From NCBI GenBank assembly GCA_902599445.1, contig CACKFK010000015.1, positions 1-40,092 on the forward strand: DNA of 40,092 nucleotides. The letters run 5' to 3'. Position 1 is the stretch's first letter. Every line of letters starts with the position of its first letter. Shown here in pieces: positions 16,710-24,407 of this stretch. The notes beneath the pieces were generated by a model that had not been told where the DNA came from, made no database searches, and saw only the letters and a program-made list of their open reading frames with translations. Both the position numbers and the translations under genes were made by a program. Source of the stretch: an uncultured Alphaproteobacteria bacterium (GTDB lineage: Bacteria > Pseudomonadota > Alphaproteobacteria > Rhodobacterales > Rhodobacteraceae).

Positions 16710-17549
16710 CTATGACCGCATCAGAGCATCACCCCAAAGATTTAAAGTCCGAGCTTCATGTGGCCAGTCTACCGGTTTTCTATCCGTTACAATTTCTAGT
16801 TCTGCAGATATTTCCAATTTATTCCCATCGCAATCTTGTATGAAGGTAAACAAATTGTTTCCAGGACCATGGCGACCGGGACCCCAAAACAATTTAACCC
16901 CTAAATTAGAGAAATGATCACACCAGTCCTTAATCAAATTCCAGTCACCAACCTCATAGCTATGGTGATCCATTCCAACTCTTTGTGATTTGAAACAAGC
17001 CAAACTGTGATGTTCTCTGTTAGAACGCAGAAAACAGGTCGTTAATTCTCCATCAGAATTGATTACACGATCAGAAACTGCAAAGCCTAGCTTATTTTCA
17101 TAAAAGTCTATAAACTTTTCTAGATCTAAAGATTGTAATGTTAGGTGCTGCAATGGGGCATAAAGACTATCATTTTGTTGCTTAATCTTTATCGGCACTC
17201 CAAATGAGATTGTATGATCATCTGGATCCAACACCGAAAAAGCTCCATCCTTTAAAAAAGGACTCTTGAAGGGTTTCCAATCCAACCCTTCTTTATCGAC
17301 CCGAGATTTAATTTGATCTAGGCTTTGTTCGTCACGACAGGCAAACGCAGCAAATGACAGCCTTTGACCTTTACCTTTAAGAAAAACCAATAATCGATTT
17401 GGCCCCAAGCAATGCCATGTACCATTATCTGATGATATCATTTTCATCTGCATAGTTTTAGCATAGAATTCAGCCAAGATTCTTGGGTCACCACTTTCAA
17501 TTCCAAGATGATGTAAAGACGCTTCTGATTTTAAAGTTGTAAATTCCAT
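16710..17549 (-). CDS. Two-domain VOC extradiol dioxygenase
   Basis: The 279-residue protein starts at ATG 17549; an open frame runs further to 17633, but that would overlap the divergent pobA start and adds a non-conserved hydrophobic stretch. Two VOC domains are seen: N-terminal (about 10-120, LHHLGIESGDP to VLDPDDHTISF) and catalytic C-terminal (about 132-255). Metal ligands His135 (LQHLTLQS), His195/196 (GMDHHSYEV) and Glu246 (NKLEISAE) match type I extradiol enzymes. The WGPGRHGPGNNLFTFI segment and the HEARTLNLWG tail are typical of the family. It probably opens a catechol-like ring next to a hydroxyl. It is the first gene of the catabolic operon, divergent from pobA. Confidence 0.83.
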   Translation of the reverse strand: MEFTTLKSEASLHHLGIESGDPRILAEFYAKTMQMKMISSDNGTWHCLGPNRLLVFLKGKGQRLSFAAFACRDEQSLDQIKSRVDKEGLDWKPFKSPFLKDGAFSVLDPDDHTISFGVPIKIKQQNDSLYAPLQHLTLQSLDLEKFIDFYENKLGFAVSDRVINSDGELTTCFLRSNREHHSLACFKSQRVGMDHHSYEVGDWNLIKDWCDHFSNLGVKLFWGPGRHGPGNNLFTFIQDCDGNKLEISAELEIVTDRKPVDWPHEARTLNLWGDALMRS

Positions 17550-17558
17550 CCTTCTAGT

Positions 17559-17575
17559 CTTAGTAATATAGTAAG
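17559..17575. promoter_or_regulatory. Imperfect dyad in the 53-bp divergent region before pobA
   Basis: CTTAGTA and TAGTAAG flank ATA, pairing at six of seven positions. The site lies between the divergent starts of the extradiol gene (17549) and pobA (17603), so one bound protein could control both. The gap is very short for two promoters. Evidence is weak beyond the symmetry. Confidence 0.25.
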
Positions 17576-17602
17576 AGAACAGTCTAGTATCCAAATAGAA
17601 CA

Positions 17603-18793
17603 ATGAAAGCAAAAAATCAAAACCTAAAAGCACAAGTAGTGATTATTGGAGGTGGGCCAGCAGGTTTACTCCTATCGCAAATTTTAATGAATGCAAATAT
17701 TGAAGTCATAACACTTGAAACTCGAACTCGAAATCATGTCTTAAGCAGAATAAGAGCTGGTGTTATCGAATATGGGTCTATGGAGTTACTCAAGAATGCA
17801 GGCGTTGGAGAAAGGTTGTTAAGCGAAGGAATAAAACATTCTGGATTCTTGATCTCATCCCAAAATAAAGATTTCAGGATAGACCTGACCTTGGCAGGAG
17901 GGAAATCAGTATATGTATATGGGCAAACAGAAATAACAACTGATTTATATAAAGCAAATGATAAATTGGGTGCAACAGTGATCCATGGAGCAAAAAATGT
18001 TTCAATCCAAGGATTAACTACTAAGAATCCTCAGGTGTCCTTTGAAATTTCAGGTAAGCCCTATCATATCATCTGTGATTATGTGGCAGGTTGCGATGGT
18101 TCAAAAGGAGTTAGTAAAAATTTCATTCCCAAAGAAAAAATGACTGTTCACAAAACACAGTACCCTTATAGCTGGTTAGGAATTTTGTCCAAAACCAAAC
18201 CAGCACATGATGAACTCATCTATGCTAGTCATGAAAGAGGGTTTGCTCTAGCATCCATGAGAAATGAAAATCTTTCACGTTACTATTTGCAAACTACAAA
18301 TCATGAAAATATTTCCGATTGGCCAGATGAAAAGATATGGGATGAATTGAAAAAAAGATTACCCAATGAATTTTCAACCACAATTGAAATAGGTGAATCT
18401 ATCGAAAAATCTTTTACAGGCTTGAGAAGTATAGTAGTTGAACCAATGCAATGGGAAAGATTGTTTCTAGCAGGTGACGCTGCACATATTATGCCGCCAA
18501 CAGGTGCTAAAGGGCTAAACTTAGCATTTTCTGACATTCATTATCTAGCAAACGCCTTTATTGACTTCTATCAAAAAGGCTCATCAAATAGCTTAAACCA
18601 ATATTCTGAAAGAGCCTTAGCAAGAGTTTGGCAAACTATACGATTCAGTAAGTGGATGACTAATTTACTTCACACCCCTGCTAAAATTAATTCTATTGAA
18701 AGAAAACTACAGTTACTAGAACTGCAAGAACTATCAGATTCTATTCTTGCAAGAAAAGCTCTGGCGGAGAATTATGTTGGAGTTCCATATTAA
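17603..18793 (+). CDS. pobA: 4-hydroxybenzoate 3-monooxygenase
   Basis: The 396 residues are close to the usual 390-394. The enzyme converts 4-hydroxybenzoate to protocatechuate using NADPH and O2. FAD motifs are IIGGGPAGLLL (14-24), GCDGSKG (163-169) and LAGDAAHIMPPTGAKGLNLA (289-308). Residues equivalent to the Pseudomonas active site occur at a constant +6 offset: Tyr207, Ser218, Arg220, Tyr228, Pro299 and Tyr391 (for Tyr201, Ser212, Arg214, Tyr222, Pro293 and Tyr385). RIRAGVIEYG is the substrate-family signature. Its product feeds the pca operon that converges on it from the right (stop codons 55 bp apart). It is transcribed divergently from the extradiol operon. No regulator gene accompanies it. 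Confidence 0.95.
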   Translation: MKAKNQNLKAQVVIIGGGPAGLLLSQILMNANIEVITLETRTRNHVLSRIRAGVIEYGSMELLKNAGVGERLLSEGIKHSGFLISSQNKDFRIDLTLAGGKSVYVYGQTEITTDLYKANDKLGATVIHGAKNVSIQGLTTKNPQVSFEISGKPYHIICDYVAGCDGSKGVSKNFIPKEKMTVHKTQYPYSWLGILSKTKPAHDELIYASHERGFALASMRNENLSRYYLQTTNHENISDWPDEKIWDELKKRLPNEFSTTIEIGESIEKSFTGLRSIVVEPMQWERLFLAGDAAHIMPPTGAKGLNLAFSDIHYLANAFIDFYQKGSSNSLNQYSERALARVWQTIRFSKWMTNLLHTPAKINSIERKLQLLELQELSDSILARKALAENYVGVPY

Positions 18794-18848
18794 TCGTTTA
18801 AAGAGCCTTTTCAATTAAGTTCTCTCATAAAAAAATTTAGCCCATTAT

Positions 18849-20186
18849 TTAATTATTACATGTATTTCTTACTTTATTGCAGAAAATTCTTACTATCTCA
18901 GGTGCCTGACCAAGATTTGCTACTGGGTCAAATACTTTACTGAAGTCAACTTTATGTTCAGTCAGTTTTTCTAATTCGACCAAAAGTGTGCTTTGATTAG
19001 TGTTAACATTTCTTATTGCTTCTGAAACAATACTCAAAGCGTCAAAGTCCTTATACATTGAAGAAAGAAAAGTAACAGCGCTCTCAGCAAAAATTAAACC
19101 TCTATTCCTTTCAAAATTTCTATCAATATTGTCTCTGCGCGGGTTCACTGTTTGTAATAACTTCAGACCTAATCCGCAGGCAATGCCCGCACAATACATG
19201 ATTTGCTCCAAGGCTATTATTTCTTTTGTCCATGCAACTCCATCTCGCTCATTTTTGTGCAACATAGATGAGCCTAACAATCCATTTAATGCATTGGCTA
19301 TATCCGCCAGAGACATTAAAATTTCGGGAATAATAGGGTTCTGTTTATGGGGCATTGCAGATGATTTTCCAACAGTGGATAATTCCATTTCTTGAATTTC
19401 GCTTTGATTCATCCATAAAATATCTGCACCAAATTTTCCAAAGGAGGAACAAATAATTGTCAGAATTGAACCCAACTCAACAAACCCTTCTCTATTGTTA
19501 TGCCAGGAAATTGTGGGAGCGCTTAAATTTAATTCCTTTGCCACCCCCTTAAGTAAAACAGGGAAAAGATCTTTGAAAGTATTTGAAGTGCCAGACGCTC
19601 CACCCAAACTAACCTGTAACACATCAAGCTTAAGTTTTGATAGTTTTATATTTTGGTTCAATATTGGAAAAAAGTTTGTTGATAATTTTGCACCTAAACT
19701 GGTGATGCCTGCAACCTGGCCTCGAGTATGTGAAGCTATCGTAACATATTTGTAGTCTTGAGCTTTTTCTGCGCCAAGGTTTAAGAAAGAATTCAAACGT
19801 GATTCAAGTACATTAAAATAATCCTTCAATTGAAGACACCTGGCTGAGTCTATGGCATCCTGTGAAGTCAAACCCCAGTGCAAGTATTTAGAATCGTCAA
19901 TCGACAAATATTCTTGCCTTATGTACTTAACTAATTCTGGGATAATAATACCGTCTGCCTTTAAGAATTTATGAAAGCTAAGGTCACTTACTTTAATGGT
20001 TTTCAATCGTTTCTGGATTGACTTTGCATTTTTTACTGGAATCAACCCAAGTTCCCCTTGAACCTTTGCAACACTGATTTCAAATTCAATAATTGCCATT
20101 AAACAAGATTGTTTAGACAGGATACTAGAGATTTCTGGGTCAGAATAAGCTCCTCCCAGAAAAGTATTATCAAGTATGTTTGGCAT
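18849..20186 (-). CDS. pcaB: 3-carboxy-cis,cis-muconate cycloisomerase
   Basis: The 445-residue member of the fumarase/aspartase superfamily closes 3-carboxy-cis,cis-muconate to gamma-carboxymuconolactone. The superfamily signature lies at about 273-288 (GKSSAMPHKQNPIIPE), and YLHWGLTSQDAIDSA (101-115) and SLGGASGTSNTF (193-204) correspond to the other conserved regions. It is the last gene of the pca operon, 13 bp after the BKACE gene. Length agrees with the long PcaB type of about 450 residues. No clear hairpin follows it in the 55 bp before pobA's stop. Confidence 0.92.
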   Translation of the reverse strand: MPNILDNTFLGGAYSDPEISSILSKQSCLMAIIEFEISVAKVQGELGLIPVKNAKSIQKRLKTIKVSDLSFHKFLKADGIIIPELVKYIRQEYLSIDDSKYLHWGLTSQDAIDSARCLQLKDYFNVLESRLNSFLNLGAEKAQDYKYVTIASHTRGQVAGITSLGAKLSTNFFPILNQNIKLSKLKLDVLQVSLGGASGTSNTFKDLFPVLLKGVAKELNLSAPTISWHNNREGFVELGSILTIICSSFGKFGADILWMNQSEIQEMELSTVGKSSAMPHKQNPIIPEILMSLADIANALNGLLGSSMLHKNERDGVAWTKEIIALEQIMYCAGIACGLGLKLLQTVNPRRDNIDRNFERNRGLIFAESAVTFLSSMYKDFDALSIVSEAIRNVNTNQSTLLVELEKLTEHKVDFSKVFDPVANLGQAPEIVRIFCNKVRNTCNN

Positions 20187-20199
20187 TAATTCATAATTA

Positions 20200-21036
20200 T
20201 TAATTTTTTAATGGGATATTTAGAATTTCTCTAGTTTGTTCCCAGGTAGCCACAGACCGACCATACATGCCACAAATCTCACTAGTCAAGTTCACAAGAG
20301 AGGCATTCGAAGGGGCGAGATTTTCTTTGTCTAATCTTATGTTATCTTCCATTCCAGTTCTTGTATGCCCGCCAAGTTCAATACACCATTGGTTTATAGT
20401 TTTTTGGTGCTTTCCAATACCTGCTGCGCACCAATTTGCACTAGGTAGAATTCTATTAACAGTTTTGATATAATATTCAAAAACATCTCTATCAACAGGC
20501 ATTGCATTTTTAACCCCCATGACAAATTGAATATAAGGATTTCCTTTCAATTTTCCTTCATTATACATTTTTGCAGCTTGAAAAATATGAGATAGATCAA
20601 ACGCCTCTATTTCCGGCTGTACGCCATATTTAACCATTTCCTTCGCCAGCCAATCTATTAATTCTGGGGAGTTTTCATAAACTCGGGTGGGGAAATTATT
20701 GGAACCAACTGTCAAGGAAGCCATATCAGGAGAAATAGGCAGCATTCCTCCTCTCTCCTTACCCTTCCCAGATCGACCTCCTGTAGAGAATTGTATAACC
20801 ATTCCAGAACAATGCTTTTCAATGCCCTCTTGAAGTTTTGCAAAGAGAATTGGATCAGAACTAACGCTTTGATCTTCATTTCTAACATGACAGTGAACTA
20901 TGCTTGCTCCTGCTTCAAATGCTTCATGTGTGCTTTCAATTTGCTCATCAACGCTTATGGGAATGTTCGGATTGTCTTCCTTCCGAGGTACAGAGCCAGT
21001 GATGGCAACACATATTATACACGGGTTATCTTCCAT
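20200..21036 (-). CDS. Beta-keto acid cleavage enzyme (BKACE, DUF849), probable beta-ketoadipate cleavage
   Basis: The 278-residue TIM-barrel zinc enzyme begins CVAITGSVPRKEDNPNIPI. The metal ligands are His48 and His50 in VHCHVR, and Glu230 with the adjacent catalytic Asp231 in RTGMEDN; Arg226 is also kept, all as in the 3-keto-5-aminohexanoate cleavage enzyme Kce. The Glu that binds the amino group in Kce (position 14) is Gly here, so the Kce substrate is unlikely. Family enzymes exchange a beta-keto acid with acetyl-CoA to give acetoacetate and a CoA ester. Inside a pca operon lacking pcaIJ and pcaF the natural substrate would be beta-ketoadipate, yielding succinyl-CoA and acetoacetate (inference). 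AAAGGA precedes the ATG at good spacing. Confidence 0.85.
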   Translation of the reverse strand: MEDNPCIICVAITGSVPRKEDNPNIPISVDEQIESTHEAFEAGASIVHCHVRNEDQSVSSDPILFAKLQEGIEKHCSGMVIQFSTGGRSGKGKERGGMLPISPDMASLTVGSNNFPTRVYENSPELIDWLAKEMVKYGVQPEIEAFDLSHIFQAAKMYNEGKLKGNPYIQFVMGVKNAMPVDRDVFEYYIKTVNRILPSANWCAAGIGKHQKTINQWCIELGGHTRTGMEDNIRLDKENLAPSNASLVNLTSEICGMYGRSVATWEQTREILNIPLKN

Positions 21037-21053
21037 AAAATTATTCCTTTACC

Positions 21054-21668
21054 CTAAATTTCAAAGAAAATTGTTTCACTAGATCCTTGTAGGTAGATAT
21101 TAAACTCATAATAGTTAGGAGTTATTTCTATGCCCATTAGTGTTTTAATTTTTGTTTTTCTTTTAATTTTTTTTAGTACTGGGTCTGATTTATTCAAAAA
21201 CTCCTCGTCGGAAAAATACATACGGGTATTCAACCCTAAATTAACACCTCTGGCAACAAACCAGAAGGATATATGAGGAGCCATAAATTGCCCATTCTCC
21301 AGCATTATTGGGCCTGGCTTTATGGTTTTGAACTCCCACAAACCGGTCTCAAAATCACAACAAGATCTTCCCCAACCATTAAAGTTTGGATCAGATTGAT
21401 ATGATTTTGAGTGGTTTGATTTATATATCCCATCAGCATCTGCTTGCCAAATTTCAACCATGCCATCTTTTATTGGACTATTCTTTCCGTCAAAAACTTT
21501 ACCACCTACAGTAATCTTTTGTCCCTTTGCATTTTCAGAAGCCAAAACATTCCCCAAATTCATTTCCATTGGAGAATTAATACCTACTTTGCTTGGGAGG
21601 CAACCAATATGAAGGTAAGGACCTGCTGTCTGACTTGGAGTTTCTTTAAATCTATCTAATCTACGCAT
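21054..21668 (-). CDS. pcaG: Protocatechuate 3,4-dioxygenase alpha subunit
   Basis: These 204 residues carry the intradiol fold, with TPSQTAGPYLHIG near the N-terminus (10-22), VEIWQADADG in the centre, and the TRMYFSDEEFL segment typical of the alpha subunit. It lacks the iron-binding Tyr/His set, which belongs to the beta subunit, as expected. With PcaH it opens protocatechuate between the hydroxyls. Its ATG overlaps the last base of the pcaH stop codon, so the two subunits are translationally coupled. The BKACE gene follows after 17 bp. Confidence 0.93.
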   Translation of the reverse strand: MRRLDRFKETPSQTAGPYLHIGCLPSKVGINSPMEMNLGNVLASENAKGQKITVGGKVFDGKNSPIKDGMVEIWQADADGIYKSNHSKSYQSDPNFNGWGRSCCDFETGLWEFKTIKPGPIMLENGQFMAPHISFWFVARGVNLGLNTRMYFSDEEFLNKSDPVLKKIKRKTKIKTLMGIEITPNYYEFNIYLQGSSETIFFEI

Positions 21669-22411
21669 TAATTTCCATTCAGCTTGTTTTCAAAAATTGT
21701 GGAGTCTTTACCCCTTAGGACTATATTAAAACTATACGCTCTTGCATCCATATGAATGGTATTCCCCATATCTAAATTGGCTATGAGAGATTCTAAACCC
21801 TTGGGATCCTTGATTGTTTGAGCTATAGGGCATAGATTAATTAAGGGATCTCCTTCAAAATACATTTGCGTTACAAGTCGCTGAGCAAAGCTCCTACCAA
21901 ATATAGAAAAATGGATATGGGAAGGCCTCCAATCATTGCCTCCATTTGGCCACGGATAAGCACCCGGGCGGATAGTATAAAATGAATAGCATCCGTTCTT
22001 GTCTGTAATACAGCGACCACAACCTCCAAAATTGGGATCCAATGGCACTTTATAGTTGTCATTAAAATGCCGATAACGACCCCCAGCATTAGCCTGCCAG
22101 ACTTCAATCAAAACATTTGGCATAAGGTTTGCGTTTTCGTCGAAAACTTTTCCATGCACAATGATTCGTTCGCCAATTGCCATCTCATTTCCAGTACTAA
22201 AATTTCTCGTCAAGTCACTATCAAATTCTCCTATGGTATTATGCCCAAATACAGGTCCAGTAACTTCACTTATAGTGCTCTCCAATGGGAGTGGGGGCAT
22301 CTGTGGTGATCTATATAACGTAGATTTATAATTAGGGGTCAGAGCTTTTGGATGTCTGTTTTTATCGCGGGGATAAATTAAACCTTGAAGAATACTACCT
22401 TTTTCACCCAT
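21668..22411 (-). CDS. pcaH: Protocatechuate 3,4-dioxygenase beta subunit
   Basis: This is the 247-residue catalytic subunit. The iron(III) ligands are all present, with the same spacing as in Pseudomonas: Tyr113 (GGRYRH), Tyr152 (PGAYPW), His165 and His167 (RPSHIHFSI). The N-terminal YPRDKNRHPKALTPNYKSTL region is characteristic of PcaH. Reaction: protocatechuate plus O2 to 3-carboxy-cis,cis-muconate. It starts three bases after pcaC and overlaps pcaG by one base. Confidence 0.95.
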   Translation of the reverse strand: MGEKGSILQGLIYPRDKNRHPKALTPNYKSTLYRSPQMPPLPLESTISEVTGPVFGHNTIGEFDSDLTRNFSTGNEMAIGERIIVHGKVFDENANLMPNVLIEVWQANAGGRYRHFNDNYKVPLDPNFGGCGRCITDKNGCYSFYTIRPGAYPWPNGGNDWRPSHIHFSIFGRSFAQRLVTQMYFEGDPLINLCPIAQTIKDPKGLESLIANLDMGNTIHMDARAYSFNIVLRGKDSTIFENKLNGN

Positions 22412-22414
22412 AAT

Positions 22415-22786
22415 TTAGTCCCAAATTTTTGTTTCTTCTTTAATCAGTTTTATTGCCAAGTTGGCCTTAGGTAGACCCGCATATATTGCTACATGCATCA
22501 TTGTTGCGATCATATCTCCAAGGGAAGTTCCTGTATTTTTACACGCAGCTATATGTAGCTTCAACTCCTCATGATTCCCTTGCGATGCAAGAATAGCTAA
22601 AGTTAACATTGATCTTTCTCTTTTTGACAACTTGGGATCAGACCAAACATCTCCCCACGCATACTCTGTAATGAACTTCTGAAAGTCCTTATCTAACTCG
22701 GAAATATTTTTCTTCACTTTGTCTAAGTGATCTTTGCCAAGAATTGCTTTACGCGTTTCCAGGCCAATATCAAATTTGGATTTCAT
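22415..22786 (-). CDS. pcaC: 4-carboxymuconolactone decarboxylase
   Basis: The 123-residue all-helical protein of the CMD family matches PcaC over its full length: FQKFITEYAWGDVWSDPKLS, RERSMLTLAILASQGNHEEL and HIAACKNTGTS. It decarboxylates gamma-carboxymuconolactone to beta-ketoadipate enol-lactone. It is a stand-alone protein, not fused to PcaD as in some bacteria. GGAG lies six bases before the ATG. pcaD ends 14 bp upstream. Confidence 0.94.
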   Translation of the reverse strand: MKSKFDIGLETRKAILGKDHLDKVKKNISELDKDFQKFITEYAWGDVWSDPKLSKRERSMLTLAILASQGNHEELKLHIAACKNTGTSLGDMIATMMHVAIYAGLPKANLAIKLIKEETKIWD

Positions 22787-22800
22787 GTCGTCTCCACTAA

Positions 22801-23583
22801 TTAATTTTCACAAAAATTATTAAGTAGTTTGATAAATTCATCAGAGTTATCAATGCATGGCAAGTGACCAGATTCCCTAATAACCTTTAACTCACTACCT
22901 GAGATAATTTTGCTGGTCTCTTCTACTAAAATTGGAGGAGTTGAAACATCATTCTCACCCACCAGCAATAGTGTAGGTTGTTTTATCGAAGAGGCAAAAG
23001 AAGTTAAATCAGCGTTACTAATAGCCCTGCAACACTCAATATATCCTGACGATGAAGTATTATGTAGCATTCGACGCAAAAGCTCTATCTCGCTCAAGTT
23101 CTGGGAAATATAATGCTTAGAAAACCACCGCTCCAGAATCGATGAAGAAATACTACGGATTCCTTTTTTCTTGACTGATCCTATCCGTTGATCCCAGACA
23201 TCTTTGCTACCTATTTTTACGGCAGTGTCGCACAAGACCAATTTCGAAATAATGTCAGGTCTCTTTGAGGCTAAGACTTGCGCTATCATTCCACCTATTG
23301 ATATCCCTACAAATGTGACATTCCTTAAATTAAGATACTCAGATAGCTCCAATATATCTGCAGCAAGATCTACGATCGAAAACTCTAAATCAGGTTCCTG
23401 AGAAAGCCCGTGCCCTCTTTTATCGTAAGTTATTGTTCTGATATTAAGTGGCATTTTTTTCAGGGTTTTATCCCATAGTCGCATATCTGTGCCTAACGAA
23501 TTTGCAAAGACTACTACTTTTCCATCCCGAGGACCCACATCTCGAAAATGGATTATTGTTTTACCTGAATTAAATACTTCCAT
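22801..23583 (-). CDS. pcaD: 3-oxoadipate enol-lactonase
   Basis: The 260-residue alpha/beta hydrolase has the catalytic triad Ser95 (GISIGG), Asp212 (VGENDVSTPP) and His240 (ESGHLPCID). The N-terminal FANSLGTDMRLWD and TYDKRGHGLS segments are typical of PcaD. It hydrolyses beta-ketoadipate enol-lactone to beta-ketoadipate. It is the first gene of the minus-strand pca operon; the 177 bp to the divergent sixA-like gene must hold the operon promoter. Confidence 0.92.
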   Translation of the reverse strand: MEVFNSGKTIIHFRDVGPRDGKVVVFANSLGTDMRLWDKTLKKMPLNIRTITYDKRGHGLSQEPDLEFSIVDLAADILELSEYLNLRNVTFVGISIGGMIAQVLASKRPDIISKLVLCDTAVKIGSKDVWDQRIGSVKKKGIRSISSSILERWFSKHYISQNLSEIELLRRMLHNTSSSGYIECCRAISNADLTSFASSIKQPTLLLVGENDVSTPPILVEETSKIISGSELKVIRESGHLPCIDNSDEFIKLLNNFCEN

Positions 23584-23652
23584 TCTAAGGCCCCAACAAA
23601 ATCAAATGAAATTGTAACAAAAATTACTTTGTAGAAAAACCTTTAAATAATA

Positions 23653-23671
23653 TACGTTATAATCTAACGTA
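23653..23671. promoter_or_regulatory. Perfect 7-bp-arm dyad overlapping a TATAAT box, candidate operator
   Basis: TACGTTA and TAACGTA flank TAATC. The dyad lies 69 bp upstream of pcaD and 89 bp upstream of the sixA-like gene. A TATAAT hexamer at 23658-23663 reads toward sixA, though I found no good -35 at standard spacing. Its position suggests control of the pca operon. The regulator must be encoded elsewhere. Confidence 0.45.
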
Positions 23672-23760
23672 AACGATCTCGATACATTTACTTTTACTCA
23701 AAGAAGCGCCAAATAAAGAATCATTTAATAAACTTAGAACTTCTACTTAACGGATCTTCA

Positions 23761-24300
23761 ATGGCAAAAGAATTAATATTAGTTCGTCATGCAAAATCTT
23801 CATGGTCTCCATACAGTAAAAATACCTTTGTGGGGGAAGACCATAGCCGGCCTTTAAACTTTAGGGGCCAAATAGCTGCTAAGTCCATTGCTTCACACCT
23901 TAGTTCCAAAGTTGGTATAGTCGACAAAGTTTTTTCGTCAAGCGCGCGCAGAGCTGTTCAAACCGCAGACATAATTGTCTCGCATGTAACGAGTGTTCAT
24001 AAAAATGATGTGGTCTCCGAACTATATACATTTGAGGCTGATAGGCTATGCAATTATGTTAGAAAAATTAACAACGAGTTTGAGAAAATTATCATTGTTG
24101 GACATAATCCCGCAATGCAAGAATTCTGCAAATATCTGGCAAATCCAAATAACTTTAGTAGACATTATAAAAATTTGGAAAAAAAATACCCAACCTGTGG
24201 TGTTGCAGTAATCAAGCTTAGATGCAAGAACTGGAATGATTTAACAAATAATTGCGGTAACTTAGAAAATTTTGTGACACCAAAATCGATTAGTGACTAA
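23761..24300 (+). CDS. SixA-type histidine phosphatase
   Basis: The 179-residue phosphohistidine phosphatase superfamily member carries LVRHAKSSW with catalytic His10, Arg residues in SSARRAVQTAD (61-70), and the second His115 in IIVGHNPAMQ. These fit the short SixA-like branch, which can remove phosphate from phosphohistidine proteins; the substrate here is unknown. It is the first plus-strand gene to the right of the pca operon and precedes dac by 107 bp. Confidence 0.88.
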   Translation: MAKELILVRHAKSSWSPYSKNTFVGEDHSRPLNFRGQIAAKSIASHLSSKVGIVDKVFSSSARRAVQTADIIVSHVTSVHKNDVVSELYTFEADRLCNYVRKINNEFEKIIIVGHNPAMQEFCKYLANPNNFSRHYKNLEKKYPTCGVAVIKLRCKNWNDLTNNCGNLENFVTPKSISD

Positions 24301-24407
24301 ACATGGCTATTAATGTAAAATATGTAAAGAATAATGTCCGTCTTAATTTAATCGATTTGACCTAATATTCTGAAGCTAATGGCGAAAAACTAATTACTTG
24401 AGGTTCT

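Noticed and set aside
17550-17633. Longer start (17633) for the two-domain VOC dioxygenase
   Set aside because: It would overlap the divergent pobA start and add a hydrophobic, non-conserved stretch; ATG 17549 begins just before the conserved VOC domain.
18794-18848. Terminator between the convergent pobA and pcaB genes
   Set aside because: Only 4-bp complementary stretches (AGAG/CTCT) near an A run; too weak to call.
19000-19395. 131-residue plus-strand open frame inside pcaB
   Set aside because: Antisense to a well-conserved gene; no family features and no ribosome binding site.
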